A stretch of DNA of 7,187 bases from Lysinibacillus sp. GTDB lineage: Bacteria; Bacillota; Bacilli; Bacillales_A; Planococcaceae. Each line of letters starts with the position of its first letter. Within the stretch, counting starts at the first letter, position 1. The notes beneath the pieces are model-generated. The model was given only the letters and a program-made list of their open reading frames with translations, ran no database searches and was not told the DNA's origin. The stretch spans positions 1 to 7,187 of the forward strand of contig JAAYHP010000052.1 of assembly GCA_012735355.1 (NCBI GenBank). The letters run 5' to 3'. Made by a program: the position numbers and the translations under genes. Shown piece after piece: positions 1 through 7,066 of this stretch.

Positions 1-483
1 CATATTGTATCTATCTTTATTTTGTTAGCCTATTATTTTTATAACCGATCGAACAATTCCATTTCTGAAATAAAAATAGACAACCCTAAAAGGATGGAAA
101 ATCCGTTTATATCTAGCGTGAAAGATAGTATACCGACAGTGCTCATCGTTGGCTCAACAATCATTTTCTTCACTACGATATATACCGTTGTCATGTATAC
201 GCTACAAACTATTTTCCCAAATATACATAAAAATGTACTACTGTTAACAGCTGCATCTTTAGAAATGACGAACGGACTCCAAATTTCCGAAATGTTTTTT
301 GCAGGTGAAACAACCCTTCTCTATTTATTGATGGCCACTTTTTTAACGAGCCAAAGTTTAAGCATTCATATGCAAGTAGCTGTCATTGCAAAGGGTGAAA
401 AAATTTCTTTAAAACCTTATTTATTGCTACGAATCATTTTAACTGTTTGTATTCCTCTTCTTTATTTCATCTTGTTTTTATAA
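1..483 (+). CDS. ylbJ: Sporulation integral membrane protein YlbJ, C-terminal part (5' end outside window)
   Basis: The reading frame is open from base 1 with no start of its own and stops with TAA at 481-483, so this is the last ~160 codons of a longer gene. The fragment is strongly hydrophobic. Membrane segments lie near fragment residues 44-68 (IPTVLIVGSTIIFF...), 104-130 (TTLLYLLMATFLTSQSLS) and 140-160 at the extreme C-terminus, with charged or polar loops between. This pattern, and the position facing coaD tail to tail, match YlbJ, a multi-pass membrane protein of the nucleoside-recognition/gate superfamily. In B. subtilis ylbJ is expressed in the mother cell under sigma-E and is needed for heat-resistant spores; its substrate is unknown. 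The family call rests on context and pattern rather than on an alignment. The gene ends 20 bp before a hairpin that can terminate its transcript. Confidence 0.8.
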   Translation, partial: HIVSIFILLAYYFYNRSNNSISEIKIDNPKRMENPFISSVKDSIPTVLIVGSTIIFFTTIYTVVMYTLQTIFPNIHKNVLLLTAASLEMTNGLQISEMFFAGETTLLYLLMATFLTSQSLSIHMQVAVIAKGEKISLKPYLLLRIILTVCIPLLYFILFL

Positions 484-502
484 CATTTTGTCAATAAAAA
501 AA

Positions 503-1592
<1,090 letters not shown>

Positions 1593-1611
1593 TTCAATCA
1601 CCAAACTTTCG

Positions 1612-3036
1612 CTATTGTTGTATTGGGTCTAACAGTTTAATCGATATTGAATCTGGCTTTTTATTAATTTCAACGAAAAATAGTTTTTGTAACCAAGATT
1701 CCTCAATGTAATATTTTCCAGCAACTATTTTAATCGGTTCAGACACTGTATTATATCTTCTCTCATTGTAAACATAGAAACCATGATTTTGAGGGAAACG
1801 GAATTTCCTTACTTCATTGTTGACGTAATAACCTTTTTCCCCTTTTTCCACAGTATAACCTAAGTGAGTTAATAGAGAGTCTGCTGAATATAAAACTTGT
1901 CCATCTTTAAAGATGACTTCCACATCATCTTTTAATGAAGCATTTACAATAATTTGACGGTGATCATTAAATAACAACGGATACACTTCATTCGTCGATA
2001 CATTAGACTGGAAATATTGAGTATAGTTACTAAACACTTCACTTAATTGTTCATCTAATAATTGTGCAGTAATTGTAACCCCTTCTAAATCATGTAATTT
2101 TTCAATCCAACGGTCAAGTTGTTCACTCGTCATTCTATTTTTTAAAGTCATCGTTATTTCTTTCGCTTTTTCTCCACCAATCGTGTTGTCCGTTAAGAAG
2201 GATACTAACACTTCACTTACCCACTTTGGTAACTCTTCCAATTGATATTTCGTGCGGAATTGAGTCAAAATGACATCTTCATGAATTGATTCCAATGACA
2301 AGTTTTTAGTAAATAAAATCCGTTTGCCTTGTACACCAGTTAAGCTTGGTTCATGGACGATCGAAATATGTTCATCATTCAAAAATTTCATTTCGTTTAA
2401 TTGCTCAATGAATTCATTTGGCACAGAATTAATAGAATATAAAGAAATGAAATCTGTTTTATTTTGAAGTTGCAATTGATTCGAATGATAATATAACTCA
2501 TTTACCGGTCCAGTGCCGCTAAACATCGCATAATTTACTAACGATAATGATTGTTTACCAACTAAAGGTAGGCCTGTCACCCACTCACCAGCGATTTGTT
2601 GTTCTGTCGTTATATGTACAGTTGAATACGAAACATTTCCGTTATTTAAAGTCACAAAAATATCTTTTAAAAGCTGATTGGGCTTTAAACCGCCTTCTAA
2701 TGGAATTATGTATGAAATCGACTGACTTTGAATATCTTCCGCAAGAAATTGTGAATAATCTTCACTTAAACGACTGCAACTATTTTCCGTTTCAATAAAG
2801 CAATCTGGGCTTACAGATTGTTTCGGCCAGTTGATATTAATCGTTTGATTTGGTAAATTTCTTAAGTGATGACGAATATCTAAACTTTCACCACGATAAA
2901 CGATTTCGATTTCTTGAGTATAGGAAAATGGGCCTTGTTCCCTTTCTTCTTGATTGGAATACACATGGAATTGGAAAAAAAGCATACCGCTAATAACTAT
3001 TACGAGTAGGCTAAAAAAACTGACTATATATTTCAT
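1612..3036 (-). CDS. Membrane-anchored extracytoplasmic protein with stalk-like C-terminal domain, function unknown
   Basis: I do not recognise a named gene. The 474-residue product begins MKYIVSFF and has one strong hydrophobic segment (about residues 4-23). No lipobox cysteine or clear AxA cleavage site follows, so it is probably a membrane-anchored protein whose remainder lies outside the membrane. The middle (40-360) is polar and of unclear fold. It has two cysteines close together (79 and 87) that could form a disulfide. The C-terminal ~110 residues (361-470) resemble the 'stalk' / copper-amine-oxidase-N-like domain of Firmicute surface proteins: alternating beta strands, LLTHLGYTVE at 388-397, YYVNN, and a final SISIKLL strand. 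This domain call is by eye. The start is ATG at 3036, with AGGAGG eight bases upstream. The gene heads the operon with rsmD and coaD (19-bp gap to rsmD) and diverges from the YlbA-like gene. It is not part of the core B. subtilis ylbG-ylbH-coaD order. Confidence 0.75.
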   Translation of the reverse strand: MKYIVSFFSLLVIVISGMLFFQFHVYSNQEEREQGPFSYTQEIEIVYRGESLDIRHHLRNLPNQTININWPKQSVSPDCFIETENSCSRLSEDYSQFLAEDIQSQSISYIIPLEGGLKPNQLLKDIFVTLNNGNVSYSTVHITTEQQIAGEWVTGLPLVGKQSLSLVNYAMFSGTGPVNELYYHSNQLQLQNKTDFISLYSINSVPNEFIEQLNEMKFLNDEHISIVHEPSLTGVQGKRILFTKNLSLESIHEDVILTQFRTKYQLEELPKWVSEVLVSFLTDNTIGGEKAKEITMTLKNRMTSEQLDRWIEKLHDLEGVTITAQLLDEQLSEVFSNYTQYFQSNVSTNEVYPLLFNDHRQIIVNASLKDDVEVIFKDGQVLYSADSLLTHLGYTVEKGEKGYYVNNEVRKFRFPQNHGFYVYNERRYNTVSEPIKIVAGKYYIEESWLQKLFFVEINKKPDSISIKLLDPIQQ

Positions 3037-3064
3037 GCGCCTAACCTCCTATCTTGATGATACG

Positions 3065-3093
3065 ATTATGTTGTTACATAGAAAGGATGATAA
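3065..3093 (-). promoter_or_regulatory. Candidate sigma-A promoter for the stalk-protein/rsmD/coaD operon
   Basis: On the minus strand, TTATCA (3093-3088) is followed after 17 bp by CATAAT (3070-3065), with 4/6 and 5/6 matches to the -35 and -10 consensus. A transcript would start near 3058 and run into the AGGAGG and ATG at 3036. The -35 box overlaps the region just before the start of the divergent YlbA-like gene. Confidence 0.45.
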
Positions 3094-3095
3094 AG

Positions 3096-3485
3096 ATGAT
3101 ACAACAATTTATTGAATTAGGACAAGGTTATGGAGATATTTATGAACTTTGTGAGCTTATTCACACGAATGAAAATCGTTTCCATAACGCCTTTTTATTT
3201 ATCTCTTATAAAGGAGATAAAGCCTATGCCTCTCCAGCCGTTGCCTTTAACCCTGTTGGCGATAGTAAATTTATGCCTATATACATATGTCGAGAAGGAA
3301 TTCCATATAATCACGAAAAACCATCTAAACGGCTACAATTATTTGAAGAAGCATTAGGGAAAATTGGCAAAGAAGCGGTTCCAATGGATATAAAACATTC
3401 CAGTTATTACACTGAAACGGCTTTATTTTATCAACATTTAATTGGCATTTTGCGCATGAACCGCCTAATTCCGCCTTTAAAATAG
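3096..3485 (+). CDS. YlbA-like / DUF7147 family protein of unknown function
   Basis: This is a soluble 129-residue protein with no signal peptide or membrane segment. It starts MIQQFIELGQGYGDIYELCEL and ends in a conserved-looking tail, FYQHLIGILRMNRLIPPLK. I recall this pattern from the Bacillaceae family called YlbA or DUF7147, which older annotations label 'methylthioribose kinase'. Nothing here resembles a kinase: there is no P-loop and no protein-kinase-like HxD...N...D motifs, and at 129 residues it is far shorter than true MtnK. I therefore treat that label as wrong. The start chosen is ATG at 3096 with AAAGGA eight bases upstream. The frame is open 14 codons further up, but those residues are unlike the family and overlap the operator region. 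The gene sits alone on the plus strand, divergent from the stalk-protein operon and convergent with ylbG, whose stop codon is 3 bp away. Confidence 0.85.
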   Translation: MIQQFIELGQGYGDIYELCELIHTNENRFHNAFLFISYKGDKAYASPAVAFNPVGDSKFMPIYICREGIPYNHEKPSKRLQLFEEALGKIGKEAVPMDIKHSSYYTETALFYQHLIGILRMNRLIPPLK

Positions 3486-3504
3486 GCTTTAAAGACCTAT
3501 TTTA
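3478..3504. terminator. Weak bidirectional hairpin spanning both stop codons of the YlbA-like gene and ylbG
   Basis: TAAAATAGG (3478-3486) pairs with CCTATTTTA (3496-3504) across a 9-nt loop. The stem is AU-rich, and the stem itself supplies the T-run on either strand. Both stop codons (TAG 3483-3485 on +, TAA 3491-3489 on -) lie inside the structure. It is the only terminator-like element between these convergent genes. Confidence 0.5.
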
Positions 3505-3761
3505 TAATCATATTCTTTTGCTTTATCTGGTTTCGAATTTTCAAATTTCTCTTTTAAAAAAGGACGATAAGATAGTGCAACGTCTTTCACAAAAGGAAGG
3601 CGTTGTATTTTATTTTTTATATATGAAATCTCGTCCCGATTGCAATAGAGATCAGCATATTTTAATTTTCTAGATATATACTGAACATGTCCAAATTTTC
3701 TTAAGCTTTTTGCATGTTTCAGTTGATGTACATATACGATAAGACTTTGTCGTTCTTGCAT
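3489..3761 (-). CDS. ylbG: YlbG family protein (DUF2129 / UPF0298)
   Basis: This small cytoplasmic protein of 90 residues has the typical family length. The family features are clear: an N-terminal beta strand (SLIVYVHQLKHAK), RKFGHVQYISRKLKYADLYCN (residues 22-42), a mid segment with LPFVKDV (54-60), and the near-invariant C-terminal block SYRPFLKEKFE...DKAKEYDYKIG. The biochemical function is unknown. The gene is conserved beside ylbF and rsmD in Bacillaceae. It starts with ATG at 3761, preceded by AAGGGG at a nine-base spacing, which is an imperfect ribosome binding site. Here it is a single-gene transcript, isolated from ylbF by the GDPD gene and from rsmD by the YlbA-like gene and the stalk-protein gene. 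Confidence 0.93.
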   Translation of the reverse strand: MQERQSLIVYVHQLKHAKSLRKFGHVQYISRKLKYADLYCNRDEISYIKNKIQRLPFVKDVALSYRPFLKEKFENSKPDKAKEYDYKIGL

Positions 3762-3787
3762 TGTAATTACCCCTTTTCTTCATTTCA

Positions 3788-3817
3788 AGAATACCATATA
3801 GTCTTTTTTGATAGCAA
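3788..3817 (-). promoter_or_regulatory. Candidate sigma-A promoter for ylbG (extended -10)
   Basis: Minus-strand TTGCTA (3817-3812), an 18-bp spacer, then TATTCT (3793-3788), preceded by TGG to give an extended -10 (TGnTATTCT). Each hexamer matches consensus at 4/6. A start near 3781 would leave a ~20-nt leader to the ylbG ATG at 3761. Confidence 0.5.
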
Positions 3818-3826
3818 CTGACTTTA

Positions 3827-3856
3827 GTGACATCATACAAGATTTTCCGTTATAAT
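3827..3856 (+). promoter_or_regulatory. Sigma-A promoter for the GDPD gene
   Basis: GTGACA (3827-3832, 5/6 to TTGACA), an 18-bp spacer and a perfect TATAAT (3851-3856). Transcription would start near 3863, leaving a leader of about 85 nt before the ATG at 3948. The leader contains a 10-bp palindrome, TACAATTGTA (3917-3926), but no convincing riboswitch or attenuator. The promoter lies back to back with the ylbG promoter. Confidence 0.65.
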
Positions 3857-3947
3857 CATTTTTATAGAGTTTTATTAAGACTTATCACAAAGAAATGATA
3901 GTACACGAAATTAACATACAATTGTAGCTCATTAAAGGAGGGCAACC

Positions 3948-4877
3948 ATGAGAAAAAAGACAAAACTTGCTCTAGCAATTGCCGCCGCAAGCGCAGCTGC
4001 ATGGGCTGGAAGTAAAGCTTTTTTAAAACCGCAAAAACGAGAAGGAAAAGAAGTATTACAAAAATCCTTTCCAATTGTATTAGCCCATAGAGGTGGTGCT
4101 AAACTGGCACCAGAACATACAATGGTAGCTTTTGAAAAAGCCTTCGAACTCGGTGTAGATGGCTATGAAATCGATATACGACTAACGAAAGATGAAGAAA
4201 TCGTCGTATTCCATGACGAAGCGATTGACCGCACGTCAAATGGAGCTGGTGCAATAAGAGATTATACGTTGTCGGAACTAAAAGAATTTAATTTTGGTTA
4301 TCGTTTTGAAGATTTGGATGGAAATTTCCCATACCGAGATCAACATGTAGAGATTGTAACGTTAAAAGAGTTGTTAGAAAAATATCCAAATATGTATATC
4401 AACATCGATATTAAAGATAGTCCTGAAACCTATGAAGGGAGTTTAATGCCTTCTAAACTTTGGAGACTCATAGAAGAATATGATGCTATTAACCGAGTTG
4501 TCGTTACAAGTTTCTACAGTGAACAAGTAGACCGATTTAATTTATATGCTCAAAATCGAGTGGCTTTAGGCGCAGGAGAATCTGACGTACGCAAAGCCTT
4601 TGCAGCCTTTACAAGTCAATTTGGTCATCTTTATCATCCAAAGGTAGATGTATTCCAAATCCCAACAAAATCAGGAAGAATTTCTTTAGACTCACCAAAG
4701 TTTATTGCCTTTTTAAAAAATTTAAATATTCCGGTCCATTATTGGACAATCGATGATGAAGAGATGATGAAAAAACTTTTAAATAATGGTGCACAAGGTA
4801 TAATAACCGATAGACCAGACATCGCCCTTCGCGTTGTCCGGGAATGGATAAACAATCAAAACTTAAATAATGAATAA
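3948..4877 (+). CDS. Glycerophosphodiester phosphodiesterase, exported or membrane-anchored
   Basis: This 309-residue GDPD-family enzyme hydrolyses glycerophosphodiesters to sn-glycerol 3-phosphate and an alcohol. Known roles are phospholipid-headgroup scavenging and teichoic-acid turnover; the substrate here is not determined. The TIM-barrel motifs are complete: VLAHRGG (44-50, catalytic His47), APEHT (54-58), YEIDIRLTKD (73-82, metal ligands Glu74 and Asp76), FHDE (88-91, second catalytic His89), and the C-terminal VHYWTIDDEE...GIITDRPD. The N-terminus has a basic start (MRKKTK), an Ala-rich hydrophobic stretch to about residue 20 and AWA-GS as a possible signal-peptidase site. The hydrophobic core is short, so it could also stay as an anchor. 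An excellent GGAGGG ribosome binding site lies six bases before the ATG. The gene has its own promoter and terminator and is transcribed alone, against the ylbF-ylbG direction. Confidence 0.93.
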   Translation: MRKKTKLALAIAAASAAAWAGSKAFLKPQKREGKEVLQKSFPIVLAHRGGAKLAPEHTMVAFEKAFELGVDGYEIDIRLTKDEEIVVFHDEAIDRTSNGAGAIRDYTLSELKEFNFGYRFEDLDGNFPYRDQHVEIVTLKELLEKYPNMYINIDIKDSPETYEGSLMPSKLWRLIEEYDAINRVVVTSFYSEQVDRFNLYAQNRVALGAGESDVRKAFAAFTSQFGHLYHPKVDVFQIPTKSGRISLDSPKFIAFLKNLNIPVHYWTIDDEEMMKKLLNNGAQGIITDRPDIALRVVREWINNQNLNNE

Positions 4878-4882
4878 TAATA

Positions 4883-4919
4883 GAAGGCTTAAGCTCTTTT
4901 CATTTGAGCTTAAGCCTTC
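4883..4919. terminator. Bidirectional terminator between the GDPD gene and ylbF
   Basis: GAAGGCTTAAGCTC (4883-4896) pairs perfectly over 14 bp with GAGCTTAAGCCTTC (4906-4919), with loop TTTTCATTT. The plus-strand tail (TTGTTCG) and the minus-strand tail (TATTATTATTC) are only moderately U-rich, but the stem is long and sits between two convergent genes (GDPD stop at 4877, ylbF stop at 4942). Confidence 0.8.
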
Positions 4920-4941
4920 TTGTTCGAAAGAAATCAGTTTG

Positions 4942-5385
4942 TTATGATGAACAGGAGCAACTTCCTCCTGACCCACACCCGCCAGAACTGCACGAAGTGA
5001 CAAAAAAGGGATTACTTACAGGCACTTTTACTGCTTCCGATACAGATTTACCGATAATTAAGCTTATTTCATCTAGCATTTCTTGTAAATCATTTTCAGC
5101 TATTTTCAAATTTGCTATCTTTTCATCAAGATCTAGTTCCCTTTTTTGTTTTCGAATTTCTTTCATAATTGTATGATAATCGGGATGATATTTGCCGAAT
5201 CGTTGTACATCTTCATATTGTTCTTTCATGCGATTGAATGCGTTAATTTTCTCAACTAGTTGCATATCACTATATACTGCGTGATGAGCAATTTGCCATT
5301 TAGCTACTAGTTCCGAATTGAGAATCATCGAGCTTAACACATCCGCTTCATCTAAAATGAAGGCCCATTCTGATGTCATTATCAC
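4942..5385 (-). CDS. ylbF: YlbF / RicF, subunit of the Ric (Y-) complex acting with RNase Y
   Basis: This 147-residue protein of the YlbF/YmcA (DUF964) family is mainly helical. In B. subtilis it joins YmcA (RicA) and YaaT (RicT) in a cytoplasmic complex that carries iron-sulfur clusters and works with RNase Y in maturation of operon mRNAs. Mutants lose competence, biofilm formation and efficient sporulation. The family core is MKEQYEDVQRFGKYHPDY (residues 53-70), then RKQKRELDLDEKIANLK and VSEAVKVPVSNPFF. The tail holds four cysteines (132, 137, 143, 145) in a Gly/Ser-rich segment, as expected for the cluster-binding C-terminus. The start is most likely GTG at 5385, because GGAGGA lies six bases upstream; the in-frame ATG at 5379 is twelve bases away. 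Its own promoter lies just upstream, and it is 98 bp downstream of the Mur ligase, so read-through is possible. YmcA and YaaT are not in this window. Confidence 0.95.
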   Translation of the reverse strand: MIMTSEWAFILDEADVLSSMILNSELVAKWQIAHHAVYSDMQLVEKINAFNRMKEQYEDVQRFGKYHPDYHTIMKEIRKQKRELDLDEKIANLKIAENDLQEMLDEISLIIGKSVSEAVKVPVSNPFFVTSCSSGGCGSGGSCSCSS

Positions 5386-5408
5386 AACTATTCCTCCAAT
5401 CTGATACT

Positions 5409-5437
5409 ATCATAACAAATATTTGTCGAAGTTTATA
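5409..5437 (-). promoter_or_regulatory. Promoter of ylbF with extended -10 and overlapping palindrome
   Basis: Minus-strand TGTTATGAT (5417-5409) is an extended -10 (TGnTATGAT, 5/6 hexamer). The -35 position at a 17-bp spacing reads TATAAA (5437-5432), a poor match, as is usual for extended -10 promoters. Transcription would begin about 18 nt before the GTG at 5385. A perfect 12-bp palindrome, ACAAATATTTGT (5415-5426), sits between the -35 and -10 positions and touches the extended TG. Confidence 0.5.
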
Positions 5438-5483
5438 TTTGTAATACTTGTATGAGCGGTACCTTCATTTTCTAACTATTAGT

Positions 5484-6968
5484 TTAATGTCCATCCACTT
5501 TATTTTTCAACGATTTTGTCAGTATCGATTGTACACATTCATAATCAGAAAAATAAATTTCTCTATCACTAAAAATTTGGGTCGTTTCATGACCTTTTCC
5601 GGCAATTAATATCGTATCTCCTTCTTTAGCAGTTAAAATAGCCTTTTCAATCGCCTCAGCCCGGTCTAATATCATTTCATATTTTTGCGTTGAAATAAAA
5701 CCTGCAGCAATTTGAGAATTAATGTATGCGGGATCTTCACTTCTAGGGTTATCTGTCGTCAAATAAATCATATCCGCATATTTTGTAGCGACTGCCCCCA
5801 TTTTAATCCGTTTATGTTGATCCCGATTCCCTCCACAACTAAATACAACGATTAAATCCCTTTTCGTTACTTTACGCAATGTTTTTAATACGGCTCTTAA
5901 AGCTGCTTCCGTATGGGCATAATCAATATAAATAGAAAGATTTAAATGGTTAGGAATGGATTCAAGTCTGCCCTTCGGTAAATATAGCTGCTCTGCTGCT
6001 TCACAAATTTTCTCAATCGGAAAGCCGAGTTCACTCACCGTTGTAATCGCAGCGATGGCATTTTGTAATTGATGTTCTCCAACGAAAGGTAGTGTAAATA
6101 CTTTTTGTCCCTTATCACTTTGTAAACAACAAGTAGAATACTGTGTTCCTTCTGCTAATAGTTGCAATTGAAAGTTCACTCGATTCCCTAAGCCGAAATA
6201 TGTTTTTTTCTTTTTCGCTTGTAATCCAACGTTACGGCAAAAAGAATCATCGCCATTTAAAACGAGTTTATCGGCTAATTGAGCTAATTTTTGCTTGGAC
6301 TGTTTATATTTTTCATAGGATCCATGGTCTTCAATATGATCCTCTGCTAAATTTAAAAAGACTCCTATATCTATTGCACAATCATCTAGCCGATAAGTTG
6401 ATAGTCCCATGGAAGATGCTTCTAAAACAGCATATTGGATCCCTCTGCGCACAGCCAATTGTAAAATCTTGTGTAAATGTTTCGGCTGCAATGTTGTTAA
6501 TTGTTCATGTTCTTCTTTAAGTTCTTCCCCATTGATATATACTCCGTTTGTTCCAATAACGATGACTTTTTTATGTAGTGCTTTTAATAATTGACCAATA
6601 AAATGACTTACTGTTGTTTTTCCGTTTGTACCTGTTATTGCAATTACTTGCATCGCCTCTGCTGGAAATCTATAAATTTTTGCAGAACTAAAGGACATAA
6701 ATTTCAAACAATTTGGCACCCAAATTAGTGGTACGGATAACTTTAATTTATCTAGTTTTGTTTCATCGTCAATAACGATTCCAACGGCTCCTTTTTCGAT
6801 GGCTAAATCAATAAACAGAAAACCGTCCGACTTTTTTCCTTTTCTTACGACAAATAGATCGCCTGGTTTTACGTGCTGAGCGTAATCCTCAATTCCCGTT
6901 ACTTCCACACGGATGGATCCACCTTTTACCGTACAAGGCCAATCCTTTAAAATCTCTGCTAATTGCAA
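5484..6968 (-). CDS. MurE-family Mur ligase (UDP-MurNAc-tripeptide synthetase-like), divergent paralog
   Basis: This 494-residue, three-domain Mur ligase is about the length of MurE, which adds the third amino acid to UDP-MurNAc-L-Ala-D-Glu. ATP motifs are intact: GTNGKTT (113-119), Lys225 at the carbamylated-lysine position (DHGSYEKYKQSK), HQLQNAIAAI, KGRLE (332-336), DYAHT (349-353) and GGNRDQHKR. The DAP-type signature DNPR (406-409) and AGKGHE (456-461) are present, which predicts meso-diaminopimelate as added residue if it acts as MurE. The usual N-terminal DSR motif is replaced (GIEDYAQHVKPGD), TTP reads TTL (158-160), and SSHGL reads SSMGL (185-189). Start TTG at 6968 has AGGAG seven bases upstream and gives a family-like MQLAEIL. 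Longer in-frame starts up to 7043 read through the promoter. The gene is not with division/cell-wall (dcw) genes, so it is probably a second MurE-like gene. It could still be a functional MurE; substrate specificity is uncertain. Confidence 0.88.
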   Translation of the reverse strand: MQLAEILKDWPCTVKGGSIRVEVTGIEDYAQHVKPGDLFVVRKGKKSDGFLFIDLAIEKGAVGIVIDDETKLDKLKLSVPLIWVPNCLKFMSFSSAKIYRFPAEAMQVIAITGTNGKTTVSHFIGQLLKALHKKVIVIGTNGVYINGEELKEEHEQLTTLQPKHLHKILQLAVRRGIQYAVLEASSMGLSTYRLDDCAIDIGVFLNLAEDHIEDHGSYEKYKQSKQKLAQLADKLVLNGDDSFCRNVGLQAKKKKTYFGLGNRVNFQLQLLAEGTQYSTCCLQSDKGQKVFTLPFVGEHQLQNAIAAITTVSELGFPIEKICEAAEQLYLPKGRLESIPNHLNLSIYIDYAHTEAALRAVLKTLRKVTKRDLIVVFSCGGNRDQHKRIKMGAVATKYADMIYLTTDNPRSEDPAYINSQIAAGFISTQKYEMILDRAEAIEKAILTAKEGDTILIAGKGHETTQIFSDREIYFSDYECVQSILTKSLKNKVDGH

Positions 6969-6987
6969 TGTGTCACTCCTTTTCCCT

Positions 6988-7016
6988 ATCATATGCCCAG
7001 GAATAGAATGTGCCAC
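6988..7016 (-). promoter_or_regulatory. Candidate promoter of the Mur ligase gene
   Basis: Minus-strand GTGGCA (7016-7011), a 17-bp spacer, then TATGAT (6993-6988, 5/6). Transcription would start near 6981, just before AGGAG and the TTG at 6968, giving a leader of only about a dozen bases. The -10 region also reads CATATGATA, which fits the sporulation sigma-K -10 pattern CATAnnnTA, but an AC at the usual sigma-K -35 distance is lacking. Confidence 0.4.
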
Positions 7017-7066
7017 CATTTTTCTCAGCTTTAAAATTCTCAACTTTAATCATTTCATGAATAAAA

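Noticed and set aside
3900..3930. Possible Pho box (TTAACA, 3911-3916) before the GDPD gene, since glpQ is phosphate-regulated in B. subtilis
   Set aside because: Only one TTAACA-like repeat is present. PhoP sites need several at regular spacing, and the site lies well downstream of the promoter.
3857..3947. Riboswitch or attenuator in the ~85-nt GDPD leader
   Set aside because: Only a 10-bp palindrome and weak inverted repeats are visible. There is no conserved riboswitch core or terminator/antiterminator pair.
3862..4074. Open frame of 70 codons on the minus strand with a hydrophobic start, antisense to the GDPD start
   Set aside because: It is the reverse of the Ala-rich signal region and leader of a well-supported gene, has no ribosome binding site, and its hydrophobicity is a by-product of the opposite strand.
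4904..5176. Open frame of 90 codons on the plus strand opposite ylbF
   Set aside because: It overlaps the certain ylbF gene antisense and starts within the terminator loop. Its Ser-rich composition mirrors the codons of ylbF.
6143..6594. Two overlapping plus-strand open frames opposite the Mur ligase
   Set aside because: Both are antisense shadows of a conserved enzyme, without ribosome binding sites or recognisable domains.
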